Positions 32,533-41,382 of a DNA stretch of 45,505 bases are shown here, piece by piece. Positions within the stretch are counted from its first letter, which is position 1; every line of letters starts with the position of its first letter. Under the pieces are notes generated by a model, which made no database searches, had not been told where the DNA came from, and was given only the letters and a program-made list of their open reading frames with translations. Source of the stretch: an uncultured Blautia sp. (GTDB lineage Bacteria > Bacillota > Clostridia > Lachnospirales > Lachnospiraceae); NCBI GenBank assembly GCA_900540785.1, contig UQHF01000029.1:1-45505 (forward strand), in the 5' to 3' direction. Made by a program: the position numbers and the translations under genes.

Positions 32533-32573
32533 CCCCCCGGGTGGCTTGTGCTTATGCGAAATTTTGGTAAGCT
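32533..32573 (+). promoter_or_regulatory. Promoter with a C6-G3 motif upstream of the DJ-1-like gene
   Basis: CCCCCCGGG (32533-32541) lies just before a weak promoter, TTGTGC (32546-32551) and TAAGCT (32568-32573), 16 bases apart. The layout copies that at 21888-21928 (C run, G run, CTTGT, 16-base spacer). It may be a CsoR/CstR-type site. Confidence 0.4.
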
Positions 32574-32602
32574 GTTAGTAAAAACACTGGGAGGATTTTT
32601 TT

Positions 32603-33190
32603 ATGAAAGTAAATATTTTTTTGTTTGATGATTTTGATACAATAGAAGCCTTCATTCCTGCTGGGATTTTTGGAAAATCACCGGAAAATTTTTTTGTGGA
32701 ATATTATTCGATAAATGGAGAGTTTGTTACAAGTATGCAGGGAATAAAAATATGGACGGAGCCTGTGGATTACTCTTTATCCGGAGAAGTTCTGGTAATT
32801 CCGGGAGGAAAAGGGGCTCGCCGACTGATTCGAGGAGAAAAAAATATGTGTGGTCTGCTGAAACAGCTGATAGAGCATCATAGCTTTTGTGTTATGCTTG
32901 GAAGTGGAACTTCACTGGCTGCGCAGACTGGAGTATTATATCGAAGAACAATTTGTGATTATCCTCTTGATGAAAACTGGAACAGAATGTTTACAGCAGC
33001 AATCTATAGAATGCCTGGTATAAAGTGGGCAGCAGATGGAAAGTTTTACTCTGCTTCTACAGCACTTGCGGGGCTTGAAATGTGTCTTGATATTATAGCA
33101 GATCTTGTAGATTTCGATGAGGCAATGCGCATTTCAGAAAAATTTGGATATACATGGAATCCAGAGGAAGAAGAGGGAATATATCGTTAA
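32603..33190 (+). CDS. DJ-1/PfpI-like protein lacking the usual Cys nucleophile
   Basis: 195 residues of the DJ-1/ThiJ/PfpI fold: FLFDDFDTIEAFIPAGIF near the start, VLVIPGGKGARRL with the conserved Gly loop, and LGSGTSLAAQTGVL where the nucleophile elbow (CTGS) should be. Met and Leu stand at the Cys-Thr positions, so it probably cannot act through a Cys nucleophile. GGGAGG precedes the ATG. Role unknown; members act as glyoxalases, chaperones, or ligand-sensing domains. Confidence 0.8.
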   Translation: MKVNIFLFDDFDTIEAFIPAGIFGKSPENFFVEYYSINGEFVTSMQGIKIWTEPVDYSLSGEVLVIPGGKGARRLIRGEKNMCGLLKQLIEHHSFCVMLGSGTSLAAQTGVLYRRTICDYPLDENWNRMFTAAIYRMPGIKWAADGKFYSASTALAGLEMCLDIIADLVDFDEAMRISEKFGYTWNPEEEEGIYR

Positions 33191-33298
33191 TGATATAACA
33201 ATATTTTTCTGCTTTACCATAATAAAATACAGTATTTTATACAATAAATATCATCTTTTTAAAAAAAGATTGTGCATTTATATATCCCCCTCTATGGG

Positions 33299-33327
33299 TT
33301 GCCTGTTATAAAATTATCAATTATAAT
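33299..33327 (+). promoter_or_regulatory. Predicted promoter of the peptide importer operon
   Basis: TTGCCT (33299-33304) and TATAAT (33322-33327), 17 bases apart, about 35 bases before the binding protein gene. Confidence 0.6.
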
Positions 33328-33361
33328 AGCCAAGGACTTTTACGAGAAAGGAAAAATAAAA

Positions 33362-35008
33362 ATGAAAAAATCAACAAAAAATCTTGTGTCTTTGGCTCTG
33401 GTATGTACGATAACAGCTTCTCTGCCATTTCATGTATCCGCAGCTCCAAAAGAAAAAGAAACCATTCTCAGAATTGGAACAACTTCTTCCGTAGATGGTT
33501 TTAATGCTATGACAGAAAACGGAGCATTTGGAACAGTAAATTATACCGGAATATGTGCAGCTCCTTTTGTTGCAACAGATGAAAAAGGAATTGTACAGCC
33601 GTATATGATGACTTCATGGGAAATCAGTGATGACAAGAATACAATGACTGCTACATTTGCTACAGATAAAGGAGTAAAATGGCACGATGGAACTCCGGTT
33701 ACTATGGAAGATGTCATTTTTACTTTTGAATATTTGATTGAACAGCAGTCAGGATATTGTCCGGGATTATCCGGAGTGGAAAAAATAGATGATACAACTG
33801 CAAAACTCACCTTTGAAGACGGAAAAGCATTTACTACTTTGAACAGTATGGCAAACTTTGTAAAACTTTGCCCAAAACATATCTGGGAAAAAGTAGATGG
33901 AGAATATATGGAGTATCAGGGCGAAGATGCTTCTGTAGGCTGCGGACCTTTTAAATTAGTGGATTACGATGAAGATGCCCAGATGATGACTTATGAGTCT
34001 ATGGGAGAATATTTTCTCGGAGATCCAAATTTTGATAAAGTTACTGTGAAAACATATGACAGCCAGGATTCTCTTGTAATGGCAATTCGAAATAATGAAA
34101 TTGATGCCATGTATGCTTATGCAAGTCCTTTAAATGCAACTATGGCGCCGTCAATTACAAATGTAAAAAATTTAGATGCCGGAATGAGCGACAATCCTGC
34201 AAACTATCAGCTGATGTTTGGATTTAATCAGGAACCTACAAAGGATCTGGAATTCCGTAAAGCAGTACGTTGTGCTTTAGATTATGAACTTCTTCGTACC
34301 TCCATTGGCGGAGAAAACGGAGAAATCCCAGGAACCGGTATTATTCCTCCTTCCAATAAAGGATTTGATGACAGTCTTCCAAAATTAGAGCAGAATGTGG
34401 AAGAAGCCAAAAAAATACTAGAGGAAGCCGGCTATAAAGATGTAAATGGTGATGGATTCCGTGAATTGCCAGATGGAAGCGAAATGAACCTTGTGATCAC
34501 TCCAAAATATAACGAAGCGCGTATGCCGCTTCTGCTTCGAATTGCCGAAATTCTGAAGACAAACCTGGCAGCAGTAGGCGTACAGACAACACTTGATGAA
34601 GAAAGTGTAAGAAATTCAGATTACAACGATGAAGTAAGTCATGGCGGGGAATATGTGTTATATATTGATTATGTAGGACCTGGTGTTGCAATGTATGATA
34701 CTGCATTTATGCACATCTTAGGAGATGACGGCACAAATCCGTGGGTAAGTAATCCGTGGGGAACCTGTACACTTCCGGAATTTCTGGAAGCTTATGGTGA
34801 AAAGCAGATGGGTAAGAATTATGAAGAATACAATGCAGCGGTAAAAAAACTTCAGGCTATCGCAGATGAGCAGGTAATCGCGTTGGCATTGTGCTGGGAC
34901 AAAGCGTATTTCCCATATCGTACAGATAAATTTGAAGGCTGGACCAATATCCCGGGATGGGGAGTCATTAATTATAAAACATGGTCCGAAGTAAAACCAG
35001 CAGCATAA
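33362..35008 (+). CDS. Dpp/Opp-type substrate-binding protein
   Basis: 548 residues from ATG 33362 with AAAGGAAAA before it. The signal peptide (about 1-31) ends in HVSAAP, a standard cleavage site; there is no lipobox, which is odd for a Gram-positive binding protein. The family-5 fold is clear: ILRIGTTSSVDGF, then GVKWHDGTPVTMEDVIFTFE, and the hinge GFRELPDGSEMNL. Ligand is a peptide or, less likely, nickel. It is first in the importer operon. Confidence 0.9.
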   Translation: MKKSTKNLVSLALVCTITASLPFHVSAAPKEKETILRIGTTSSVDGFNAMTENGAFGTVNYTGICAAPFVATDEKGIVQPYMMTSWEISDDKNTMTATFATDKGVKWHDGTPVTMEDVIFTFEYLIEQQSGYCPGLSGVEKIDDTTAKLTFEDGKAFTTLNSMANFVKLCPKHIWEKVDGEYMEYQGEDASVGCGPFKLVDYDEDAQMMTYESMGEYFLGDPNFDKVTVKTYDSQDSLVMAIRNNEIDAMYAYASPLNATMAPSITNVKNLDAGMSDNPANYQLMFGFNQEPTKDLEFRKAVRCALDYELLRTSIGGENGEIPGTGIIPPSNKGFDDSLPKLEQNVEEAKKILEEAGYKDVNGDGFRELPDGSEMNLVITPKYNEARMPLLLRIAEILKTNLAAVGVQTTLDEESVRNSDYNDEVSHGGEYVLYIDYVGPGVAMYDTAFMHILGDDGTNPWVSNPWGTCTLPEFLEAYGEKQMGKNYEEYNAAVKKLQAIADEQVIALALCWDKAYFPYRTDKFEGWTNIPGWGVINYKTWSEVKPAA

Positions 35009-35024
35009 TAAATAATATATAAAG

Positions 35025-35051
35025 CCGCCCTCTGGAAATGCCGGAGGGCGG
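35025..35051 (+). other. Hairpin between the binding protein and permease genes
   Basis: CCGCCCTC pairs with GAGGGCGG around an 11-base loop. No T run follows, so it is more likely an mRNA-stabilising or partial-stop hairpin that keeps the binding protein more abundant than the membrane parts. Confidence 0.6.
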
Positions 35052-35096
35052 TTCCTGTAATGTGCGAAATACAGCTATTCAGAAAGGGGCACTAAT

Positions 35097-36092
35097 ATGA
35101 CAAAACATTCCCTGATGGGAAGGCTTGCAGAAGCTATATTTATTATTTTTTGTGTGATCAGTATTAATTTTTTTCTTATTCGTCTTGTTCCTGGAGATCC
35201 GGTGGTACATATCATAGGAGAAACAGAATACTCCTATCTGGAGATGAATTCTCCAGAAGTAATTGAGAAGGTCAGAGCAGAATACGGGCTTGATAAATCT
35301 TTTTTGGAACAGTATCGGATTTATTTAAATAAAATAATTCATTTGGACTTTGGAACTTCCTATAGTTCTAAAGAACCGGTTCTTGAAACCATCTGGTTTC
35401 GTATGCAGTGGACTCTGTGTCTTGCTATTCCGGCCACTGTCATTTCTGCGCTGCTAGGCGGAATACTGGGTCTGTGGGCAGGCTGGAGGCCAGGAAAGAA
35501 ATTTGATCTGATCGCATCTCCATGTTTTATGGGGATATATACCATTCCCACAAATTGTCTTGCTATTTTGATTTTGATCACGTTTGCTTTTAAAACGGGC
35601 TGGTTTCCAATATCGGGAATTACGACAGGCGGTTTAGAAGGGACTGCTAAAATATTGGATATTTTACATCATATGGTTTTACCTATGCTTGTTTTAATTC
35701 TTTATAAAACAGCATCAAACTATATGCTGATGAAAAGCACCGTCACTCTTATACGTAAAGAGGAATATATTACAACCGCCATATCAAAAGGACTGCCCAG
35801 AAGAAAAGTCCTGTCTTCTCATGTGCTTAGAAACGCCCTCTGCCCATACATAACTTCTGTCTGTATGGAATTTGGAAGTATGTTGATCGGTTCTATGATG
35901 GTGGAAATTGTTTTTTCATGGAAAGGTATGGGGACATTGATCTATGAATCTGTAAAAGCAAAAGACTTTCCTGTATTGCAGGCCTGTTTCCTTTTTATTT
36001 CTGTTTTTGTAGTAGTATTTAATCTGCTTGCAGACGTGATCAATACTTTGATCGATCCACGTGTAAAGGAGGGACTCAAACATGCTGCGTAA
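35097..36092 (+). CDS. DppB/OppB-type permease
   Basis: 331 residues with six membrane helices. The N-terminus has INFFLIRLVPGDPV, a hallmark of this subunit. The cytoplasmic EAA-like loop reads YITTAISKGLPRRKVLSSH. The start follows AGAAAGGGG. It overlaps the next gene by 11 bases. Confidence 0.93.
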   Translation: MTKHSLMGRLAEAIFIIFCVISINFFLIRLVPGDPVVHIIGETEYSYLEMNSPEVIEKVRAEYGLDKSFLEQYRIYLNKIIHLDFGTSYSSKEPVLETIWFRMQWTLCLAIPATVISALLGGILGLWAGWRPGKKFDLIASPCFMGIYTIPTNCLAILILITFAFKTGWFPISGITTGGLEGTAKILDILHHMVLPMLVLILYKTASNYMLMKSTVTLIRKEEYITTAISKGLPRRKVLSSHVLRNALCPYITSVCMEFGSMLIGSMMVEIVFSWKGMGTLIYESVKAKDFPVLQACFLFISVFVVVFNLLADVINTLIDPRVKEGLKHAA

Positions 36093-36876
36093 ACAGCCTG
36101 CCGCATTTAAAGCGGGACTTTTCATTTTGATAAGCATTGCATTCATAGGGATTTTTGCGCCGTATCTTGCACCATACAGTCCTTTTGAAATGGGAATTCC
36201 ATATCTTCAGCCTTCTTCCGAGCATTTGCTTGGAACAAATGATGTGGGGCAGGATATTTTAAGTGAATTAATATACGGGACAAGGGTTTCTCTTATTATC
36301 AGCGTTGTTTCGGCATTTGTAGTAACAGTTATTGGGACTTCCGTCGGGGTATTATCCGGATACCTTGGAGGCTGGTGGGATAAAATTTTGATGGAGCTTA
36401 CAGCTGTTGCACAGGCAATTCCGTCCCTGCCCGTGACCGTTGTTCTAGTTGCATTTTTATCTGCCAATATCTGGAACATTATTATTGCAATCTGTATTAC
36501 TTCATGGAGTACTACTGCCAGGATTATACGTTCTCGTGTTTTGCAGTTAAAAGAGCTGCCTTTCATAAAAATAGAGCAGACAATGGGAGCTTCACATGGA
36601 TATATTATGTTTCATCACGTTCTTCCAAATGTGATTGATATAATTTTTGTACAGGGCGTTTTATCTGTAGGGAATGCTATGGTTACAGAGGCAAGTCTCA
36701 GCTTTCTGGGATTGGGAGTATTAGGGCAGAAGAGCTGGGGTGGAATCCTGCATTACGCCTTTTTCAGAAATGGACTGATCAACGGCTGCTGGTGGTGGTA
36801 TTTGCCGCCAATCATCTGTATTTCTGTTTCGGTTCTTGGATTTATGTTATTAAGCTATGTACGGAAAGGAAAATAA
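36082..36876 (+). CDS. DppC/OppC-type permease
   Basis: 264 residues with six membrane helices. LLGTNDVGQDILSELIYGTR is the conserved DppC start region. The EAA loop is around FIKIEQTMGASHGYIMFHHV. It overlaps the DppB gene and is four bases before the ATPase. With DppB it forms the channel. Confidence 0.93.
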   Translation: MLRKQPAAFKAGLFILISIAFIGIFAPYLAPYSPFEMGIPYLQPSSEHLLGTNDVGQDILSELIYGTRVSLIISVVSAFVVTVIGTSVGVLSGYLGGWWDKILMELTAVAQAIPSLPVTVVLVAFLSANIWNIIIAICITSWSTTARIIRSRVLQLKELPFIKIEQTMGASHGYIMFHHVLPNVIDIIFVQGVLSVGNAMVTEASLSFLGLGVLGQKSWGGILHYAFFRNGLINGCWWWYLPPIICISVSVLGFMLLSYVRKGK

Positions 36877-36879
36877 AAA

Positions 36880-37809
36880 TTGTTAAAAGTCGAAAATCTT
36901 ACGGTTTGTTTTGGAGAAAAAGGCAGTCCGGAAGCTGTCACAGATGTTTCTTTTGAACTGAAGGAGAAAGAGAAGATTGCTATTATAGGTGAAACTGGCA
37001 GTGGAAAAAGCGTTCTGCTTCAGGCAATGTTAAAAATGCTTCCTGAAACGGCAACGATCAACGGAAACGTTTATCTGGAAGGAAAAAATATTCTTACATT
37101 ATCGGAAAAAGAGATGAATCATATACGTGGAGTGCGTATTTCCTATGTCCCCCAGGGAAGTGGAAATGGTATGAATCCTTTAATGAAAACAGGGTATCAG
37201 GTTGGAGAGCCTCTGATGATTCATCAAAAGCTTTCGAAAAAAAATGCTGTCGGAAAGGCAATTAAAGTTTTGAAGCGTTTTGATTTTAAAGATACAGAAA
37301 AACTTGCACGACAATACCCGCATGTTTTAAGCGGCGGTATGCGTCAGAGAGCCATGATCGCTATGGGGGTAGCGGAAGGTGCTCCTTTATTGTTTGCCGA
37401 TGAACCGACGAAAGGTCTGGACGAACGAAGGATTCTTATGGTCACAGAAACCTTTTCTCGTTTAAAAGAGCAGACAATTCTCTGCGTTACTCACGATCTG
37501 CGTTTCGCCAGGGCTATCGCAGAAACAATATCTGTTATGTATGCTTCTCAGCAGATTGAATGGTGTAAAAAAGAAGATTTTTTTTCCAATCCTCTTCATC
37601 CGTATTCGCAGGCATTGCTGGCAGCGCTTCCTGAAAACGGCTTACAGGCAGGTATGGGATTTGCTCCGCCCCGCGAGTCTGCTGAATTAATCGAGGCATG
37701 TCATTATTACAGAAGATGTCCGTGGAAATGTGAAAAATGTAAAAAAAATCCACCTCTTTTTGAGGTTGAAAATGGAAGAAAAGTGAGATGTTGGAAATAT
37801 GGTTGTTGA
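36880..37809 (+). CDS. DppD/OppD-type ATPase
   Basis: 309 residues from TTG 36880, supported by AAAGGA at 36865-36870. GETGSGKSV is Walker A, LSGGMRQRAMIAMG the signature, LLFADEPTKGLD Walker B, and CVTHDLRFA the switch. The C-terminus has the peptide-transporter ending with CHYYRRCPWKCEKC and a last Cys pair, the pattern known to hold an Fe-S cluster in some members. Confidence 0.93.
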   Translation: MLKVENLTVCFGEKGSPEAVTDVSFELKEKEKIAIIGETGSGKSVLLQAMLKMLPETATINGNVYLEGKNILTLSEKEMNHIRGVRISYVPQGSGNGMNPLMKTGYQVGEPLMIHQKLSKKNAVGKAIKVLKRFDFKDTEKLARQYPHVLSGGMRQRAMIAMGVAEGAPLLFADEPTKGLDERRILMVTETFSRLKEQTILCVTHDLRFARAIAETISVMYASQQIEWCKKEDFFSNPLHPYSQALLAALPENGLQAGMGFAPPRESAELIEACHYYRRCPWKCEKCKKNPPLFEVENGRKVRCWKYGC

Positions 37810-38464
37810 AGTAAAACAGTTAACAAAACGATTTTCAGGAGAACGTAAAAATGTTATAAATGGTATTGATTTCCAAATTGCAAAAGGAGAGACTCTGGGG
37901 ATTTTTGGAGAAAGTGGAAGTGGAAAATCTACAATCGGACAAATGATTGCCGGGATACGGCGTCCTACATCCGGAGAAATATTTTTTTTGCAGGAATATT
38001 TAAAATATCCGTATAAAGGGCAGCAGAGACAGGGAATACAGATTCTATTTCAACATCCTGAAGTATCTTTTAATCCCAGAAAACAACTGGCTGAGAGTAT
38101 GAAGGAACCATATAAATTTTATAATCTTCCTTACACAGAAGAAAGGTTACTGGAATATTTATATGATTTTGGAATTTATCAGGAACATTTATGCCGTTAT
38201 CCTGGAGAATTGAGTGGTGGAGAATTACAGCGTCTTGCCCTGGCGCGTGTTTTGCTGGCTTCTCCCAAACTGATTGTATTGGATGAACCTACCAGTATGT
38301 TAGATGTTGTTTCTCAGGCGCAGATGATTGCTCTCCTGAAAAATATGCAGCAGAAAACAGGCATAGCTTATCTTTTTATTTCTCACGATCGATTACTGTG
38401 CGAACAATTTTGTACCCGCATATTATATTTAAGGAACGGTAAGCTTCATACTGTACACAAATGA
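37799..38464 (+). CDS. DppF/OppF-type ATPase, short form
   Basis: 221 residues, overlapping DppD by 11 bases. GESGSGKSTIGQ is Walker A, LSGGELQRLALARV the signature, LIVLDEPTSMLD Walker B, and FISHDRLL the switch. Usual DppF proteins are about 320 residues; the C-terminal peptide-transporter extension is absent here. The Fe-S-type tail is thus on DppD only. Confidence 0.92.
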   Translation: MVVEVKQLTKRFSGERKNVINGIDFQIAKGETLGIFGESGSGKSTIGQMIAGIRRPTSGEIFFLQEYLKYPYKGQQRQGIQILFQHPEVSFNPRKQLAESMKEPYKFYNLPYTEERLLEYLYDFGIYQEHLCRYPGELSGGELQRLALARVLLASPKLIVLDEPTSMLDVVSQAQMIALLKNMQQKTGIAYLFISHDRLLCEQFCTRILYLRNGKLHTVHK

Positions 38465-38470
38465 AATCAA

Positions 38471-38520
38471 AGACAGAATATTTTAGCGGAAGGAAAACCG
38501 TTAAAATGTTCTGTCTTTTT
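38471..38520 (+). terminator. Terminator after the peptide importer operon
   Basis: AGACAGAATATTTT pairs with AAAATGTTCTGTCT (one mismatch), followed by T. Confidence 0.85.
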
Positions 38521-38573
38521 GTGTGATTTTATGATAAAATCGAAAAGAATAAACAAAGGTGGAGGAAAGAGAG

Positions 38574-39308
38574 ATGAATGAGTATCTGAAACAGGTAAAC
38601 AGTCTGCCCTTTTATCTGATCGTGGGTGGTGTGCTGCTGTTTATCCTGATCATGTGCGTGGTGTTTCTGGTAAAAAGCTACCGGGCGGGAATTGCCATCG
38701 GAATGGACAAAAAAGTAATGCGAAGAGCCATTATGTCCAGTGCAACCTTTTCCGTCCTTCCGGCAGTAAGTATCCTTCTTGGTGTGATCGCTTTAAGCGG
38801 AAGTCTTGGCGTACCCTTATCCTGGCTGAGACTTTCTGTGGTGGGCGCTCTGCAGTATGAGCTGAATGTTGCGGAAATCGCGGCAACCGGTATGGGGCTT
38901 TCCGGTCTTAAGGTCAGCGAGCTGTCCATAGCGGCCTTTACCACCATTGCTCTGGTTATGACAGCCGGAATCTTAAGTGGTATTACCTGCTGTATTTTCG
39001 GACTGAAGAAATACCTTGGCAGGGTTCAGAAAAAGGAAAAGAAGGAAGCCAGCGGCAGACCCGGTTTTGGAACCTACGCTACTATTGCCATGTTCATCGG
39101 ACTTTGCAGTGCATACATCGGTTCCTATGTGGGAACCTGGACAGCGTTTAAAAACAGTACGCCCCTTCTTGTAGCAGGGATTTCCGGTCTTGCAATGGCT
39201 GTATTTGAATATCTGATCGTAAAGAAAAAGATGGAATGGCTGGAAAATTTCAGTATCGCAGTAAGTATGATCATCGGAATGGCAGCAGCTGTTCTTATGA
39301 ATCTGTAG
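38574..39308 (+). CDS. DUF5058-type membrane protein
   Basis: 244 residues from ATG 38574, eight bases after GGAGG (38561-38565); an in-frame GTG at 38559 is ignored. It has about six membrane helices and the segment GALQYELNVAEIAATGMG. I place it in the DUF5058 family from memory. It is followed at nine bases by another membrane protein and then by two peptidases. The pair could be a two-subunit transporter for the peptidase substrates. By eye the GC is higher than in the importer operon. Confidence 0.75.
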   Translation: MNEYLKQVNSLPFYLIVGGVLLFILIMCVVFLVKSYRAGIAIGMDKKVMRRAIMSSATFSVLPAVSILLGVIALSGSLGVPLSWLRLSVVGALQYELNVAEIAATGMGLSGLKVSELSIAAFTTIALVMTAGILSGITCCIFGLKKYLGRVQKKEKKEASGRPGFGTYATIAMFIGLCSAYIGSYVGTWTAFKNSTPLLVAGISGLAMAVFEYLIVKKKMEWLENFSIAVSMIIGMAAAVLMNL

Positions 39309-39317
39309 GAGGAGAGC

Positions 39318-39989
39318 ATGGATAAAGAAAAATTTCTTGAAGAATTTAATAAGGGACAGCATCGTCTTGGAAGGATCATGCTGATATTTGCAGTCATCCT
39401 GCTTCTTGCAGTTCCTTTTCTTATGGGAGCCATTTACGGAGCTTTTCCGGATCTGAAAGGTTTTATCAGTGGCTTTATCAAGGTTGGCATGGTATATATT
39501 CCGGTGGGGATTGTAGAATTTCTTGTGTATGCACCCATGCTGGGAAATGGTGGAAGTTATCTTACTTTCCTGACCGGAAATGTTACCAATCTTAAAATCC
39601 CCTGTGCCATGAATGCAAGGGATATTGCAAAAACAGAGGTTGGCACTGCGGAAAACGAGATCATTTCTACCTTAAGCGTAGCGTCCAGCTCCATTGTTAC
39701 CATGCTGGTAATCTTTGCGGGGGTGCTTCTTCTGGTACCTCTTACTCCGGTATTGGAAAATCCGGTGCTGACGCCTGCTTTTGATACGGTAGTCCCGGCG
39801 CTTTTTGGTGCCCTTGGATTAAAATATTTTAGAAAGAGCATGAAGATCGCAGCTATCCCGCTGCTTTCTATGACCCTTCTCTGTGTACTTGTTCCGGCGG
39901 CAATCTCCCAGACAAGTATTCTGCTGATTCCGGCGGGTGGAATGGCACTTGCTATCGGATATATTTTATGGAAAAAAGATAAACTTTGA
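39318..39989 (+). CDS. Membrane protein paired with the DUF5058-type protein
   Basis: 223 residues, about six membrane helices after a short charged N-terminus. AGGAGGAG lies just before ATG 39318. Segment PCAMNARDIAKTEVGTAEN sits in a loop between helices and is the most polar part; the family is not recognised. Position and size suggest it works with the protein before it. Confidence 0.65.
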   Translation: MDKEKFLEEFNKGQHRLGRIMLIFAVILLLAVPFLMGAIYGAFPDLKGFISGFIKVGMVYIPVGIVEFLVYAPMLGNGGSYLTFLTGNVTNLKIPCAMNARDIAKTEVGTAENEIISTLSVASSSIVTMLVIFAGVLLLVPLTPVLENPVLTPAFDTVVPALFGALGLKYFRKSMKIAAIPLLSMTLLCVLVPAAISQTSILLIPAGGMALAIGYILWKKDKL

Positions 39990-40003
39990 TAAGGAGGATC
40001 ATA

Positions 40004-41353
40004 ATGGATAATAAAGTAACGGAAAGAGAACAGTTTTACGGAGAAAGACTTGGAAAAATGATCCGATGTGAGACCATTTCCAATGCTTTTCATCAGGATC
40101 TCAGCAAATTTTACAGATTCCATGAGCTGCTGGAGGAGCTTTTCCCGAACATTCACAGAGTCTGTGAAAAGCATGAATTTAACGGAAGTCTTCTTTTTAA
40201 GTGGAAGGGCAAAGGTCAGGGAGAACCTATCCTTTTTATGAGCCACCATGACGTTGTGGAGGCATCAGGAGAGTGGAAATATGATCCCTTTGGCGGCGAA
40301 ATCGCAGACGGCGCTGTATGGGGAAGAGGAACCGTGGATACTAAGGGTAGTCTGTTCTGTTTTCTTCAGGCAGTGGAGGAGCTGATCGCAAAGGATTATG
40401 TTCCGGCGTGTGACGTTTATCTTGCCAGCAGCTGTACCGAGGAGATTGGCGGGGAGGGCGCGCCTCTTACCGTAAAATGGCTTCAGGATAATGGCGTGCA
40501 CTTAAAATTCCTTATGGATGAGGGCGGTATGATCAAGGAGGAACCTATGAAGGGTGTAAAAGGCCGTTTTGCTATGGTGGGCTGCCTGGAAAAGGGATAC
40601 GGCGATATTCGTTTTACCGCAAAAGGTAATGGTGGGCATGCCAGTGTTCCCCAGAAGCAGACGCCCCTTACCCGTCTGGCCGCGTTTATGATGGATATTG
40701 AAAACCACAATCCCTTTACCTCAAAAATGAATCCTACTGTAGCGGAGATGTTCCGCAGAATGGCACCTTATACAGAGGGCGCGCTCGGCAAGGTTATGAA
40801 ATACGAAAGACAGCTGGAGCCCCTTCTGGAGAAGCTGCTCCCCAAGGTCAATCCCCTTGGAGCAGCAATGATTACCACAACCCTTAATTTTACTATGGCA
40901 AAGGGCTCCGATGGACTGAACGTGATTCCGCAGGAAGCTTCCATAACAGGAAATATGCGTTTTATCCATCATCAGGGTGTAGAGGAAAGCCTTGCTCTTG
41001 TGTCAAAGATCGCGCAGAAGTATGGAATTGAGACAGAGAGAATCCTGATCCACCAGCCCTGCCCGGTGGTAGATTATAAGGGAAAGCCATTCCGCCTTGT
41101 TGAGCACGTGGTGAAAAAAATGTACCCGGGAGTGATCGTTGCTCCTTATGCCATGACAGGAGGCACAGACGCCAGATTCTATACTCCTGTCTGCGAAAAC
41201 AGCATCCGTTTTGCTCCGCTGGAGATCAATGAACAGCAATACCAGAGCATTCACGGAATTGACGAAAATATTAATCTTTCTTCCCTTCCTGTGGCAGTAG
41301 ATTTTTATAAAAGGATCGTGCGCCATATGGAAGGCTGGAAGGAAGAAGTATAA
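40004..41353 (+). CDS. M20-family metallopeptidase
   Basis: 449 residues from ATG 40004, seven bases after AAGGAGG (39991-39997). It shows FMSHHDVVEASGEW with the first metal His and Asp, GRGTVDTKGS with the bridging Asp, and SCTEEIGGEG with the catalytic and metal Glu. A dimerisation domain with GNGGHASVP follows, and TGGTDARFYTP is near the end. It has the layout of the Xaa-His dipeptidase/carboxypeptidase group, probably a cytoplasmic aminoacylase or dipeptidase. Confidence 0.92.
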   Translation: MDNKVTEREQFYGERLGKMIRCETISNAFHQDLSKFYRFHELLEELFPNIHRVCEKHEFNGSLLFKWKGKGQGEPILFMSHHDVVEASGEWKYDPFGGEIADGAVWGRGTVDTKGSLFCFLQAVEELIAKDYVPACDVYLASSCTEEIGGEGAPLTVKWLQDNGVHLKFLMDEGGMIKEEPMKGVKGRFAMVGCLEKGYGDIRFTAKGNGGHASVPQKQTPLTRLAAFMMDIENHNPFTSKMNPTVAEMFRRMAPYTEGALGKVMKYERQLEPLLEKLLPKVNPLGAAMITTTLNFTMAKGSDGLNVIPQEASITGNMRFIHHQGVEESLALVSKIAQKYGIETERILIHQPCPVVDYKGKPFRLVEHVVKKMYPGVIVAPYAMTGGTDARFYTPVCENSIRFAPLEINEQQYQSIHGIDENINLSSLPVAVDFYKRIVRHMEGWKEEV

Positions 41354-41382
41354 TCTAAATAAATTACAATGGAGAGAGTATT

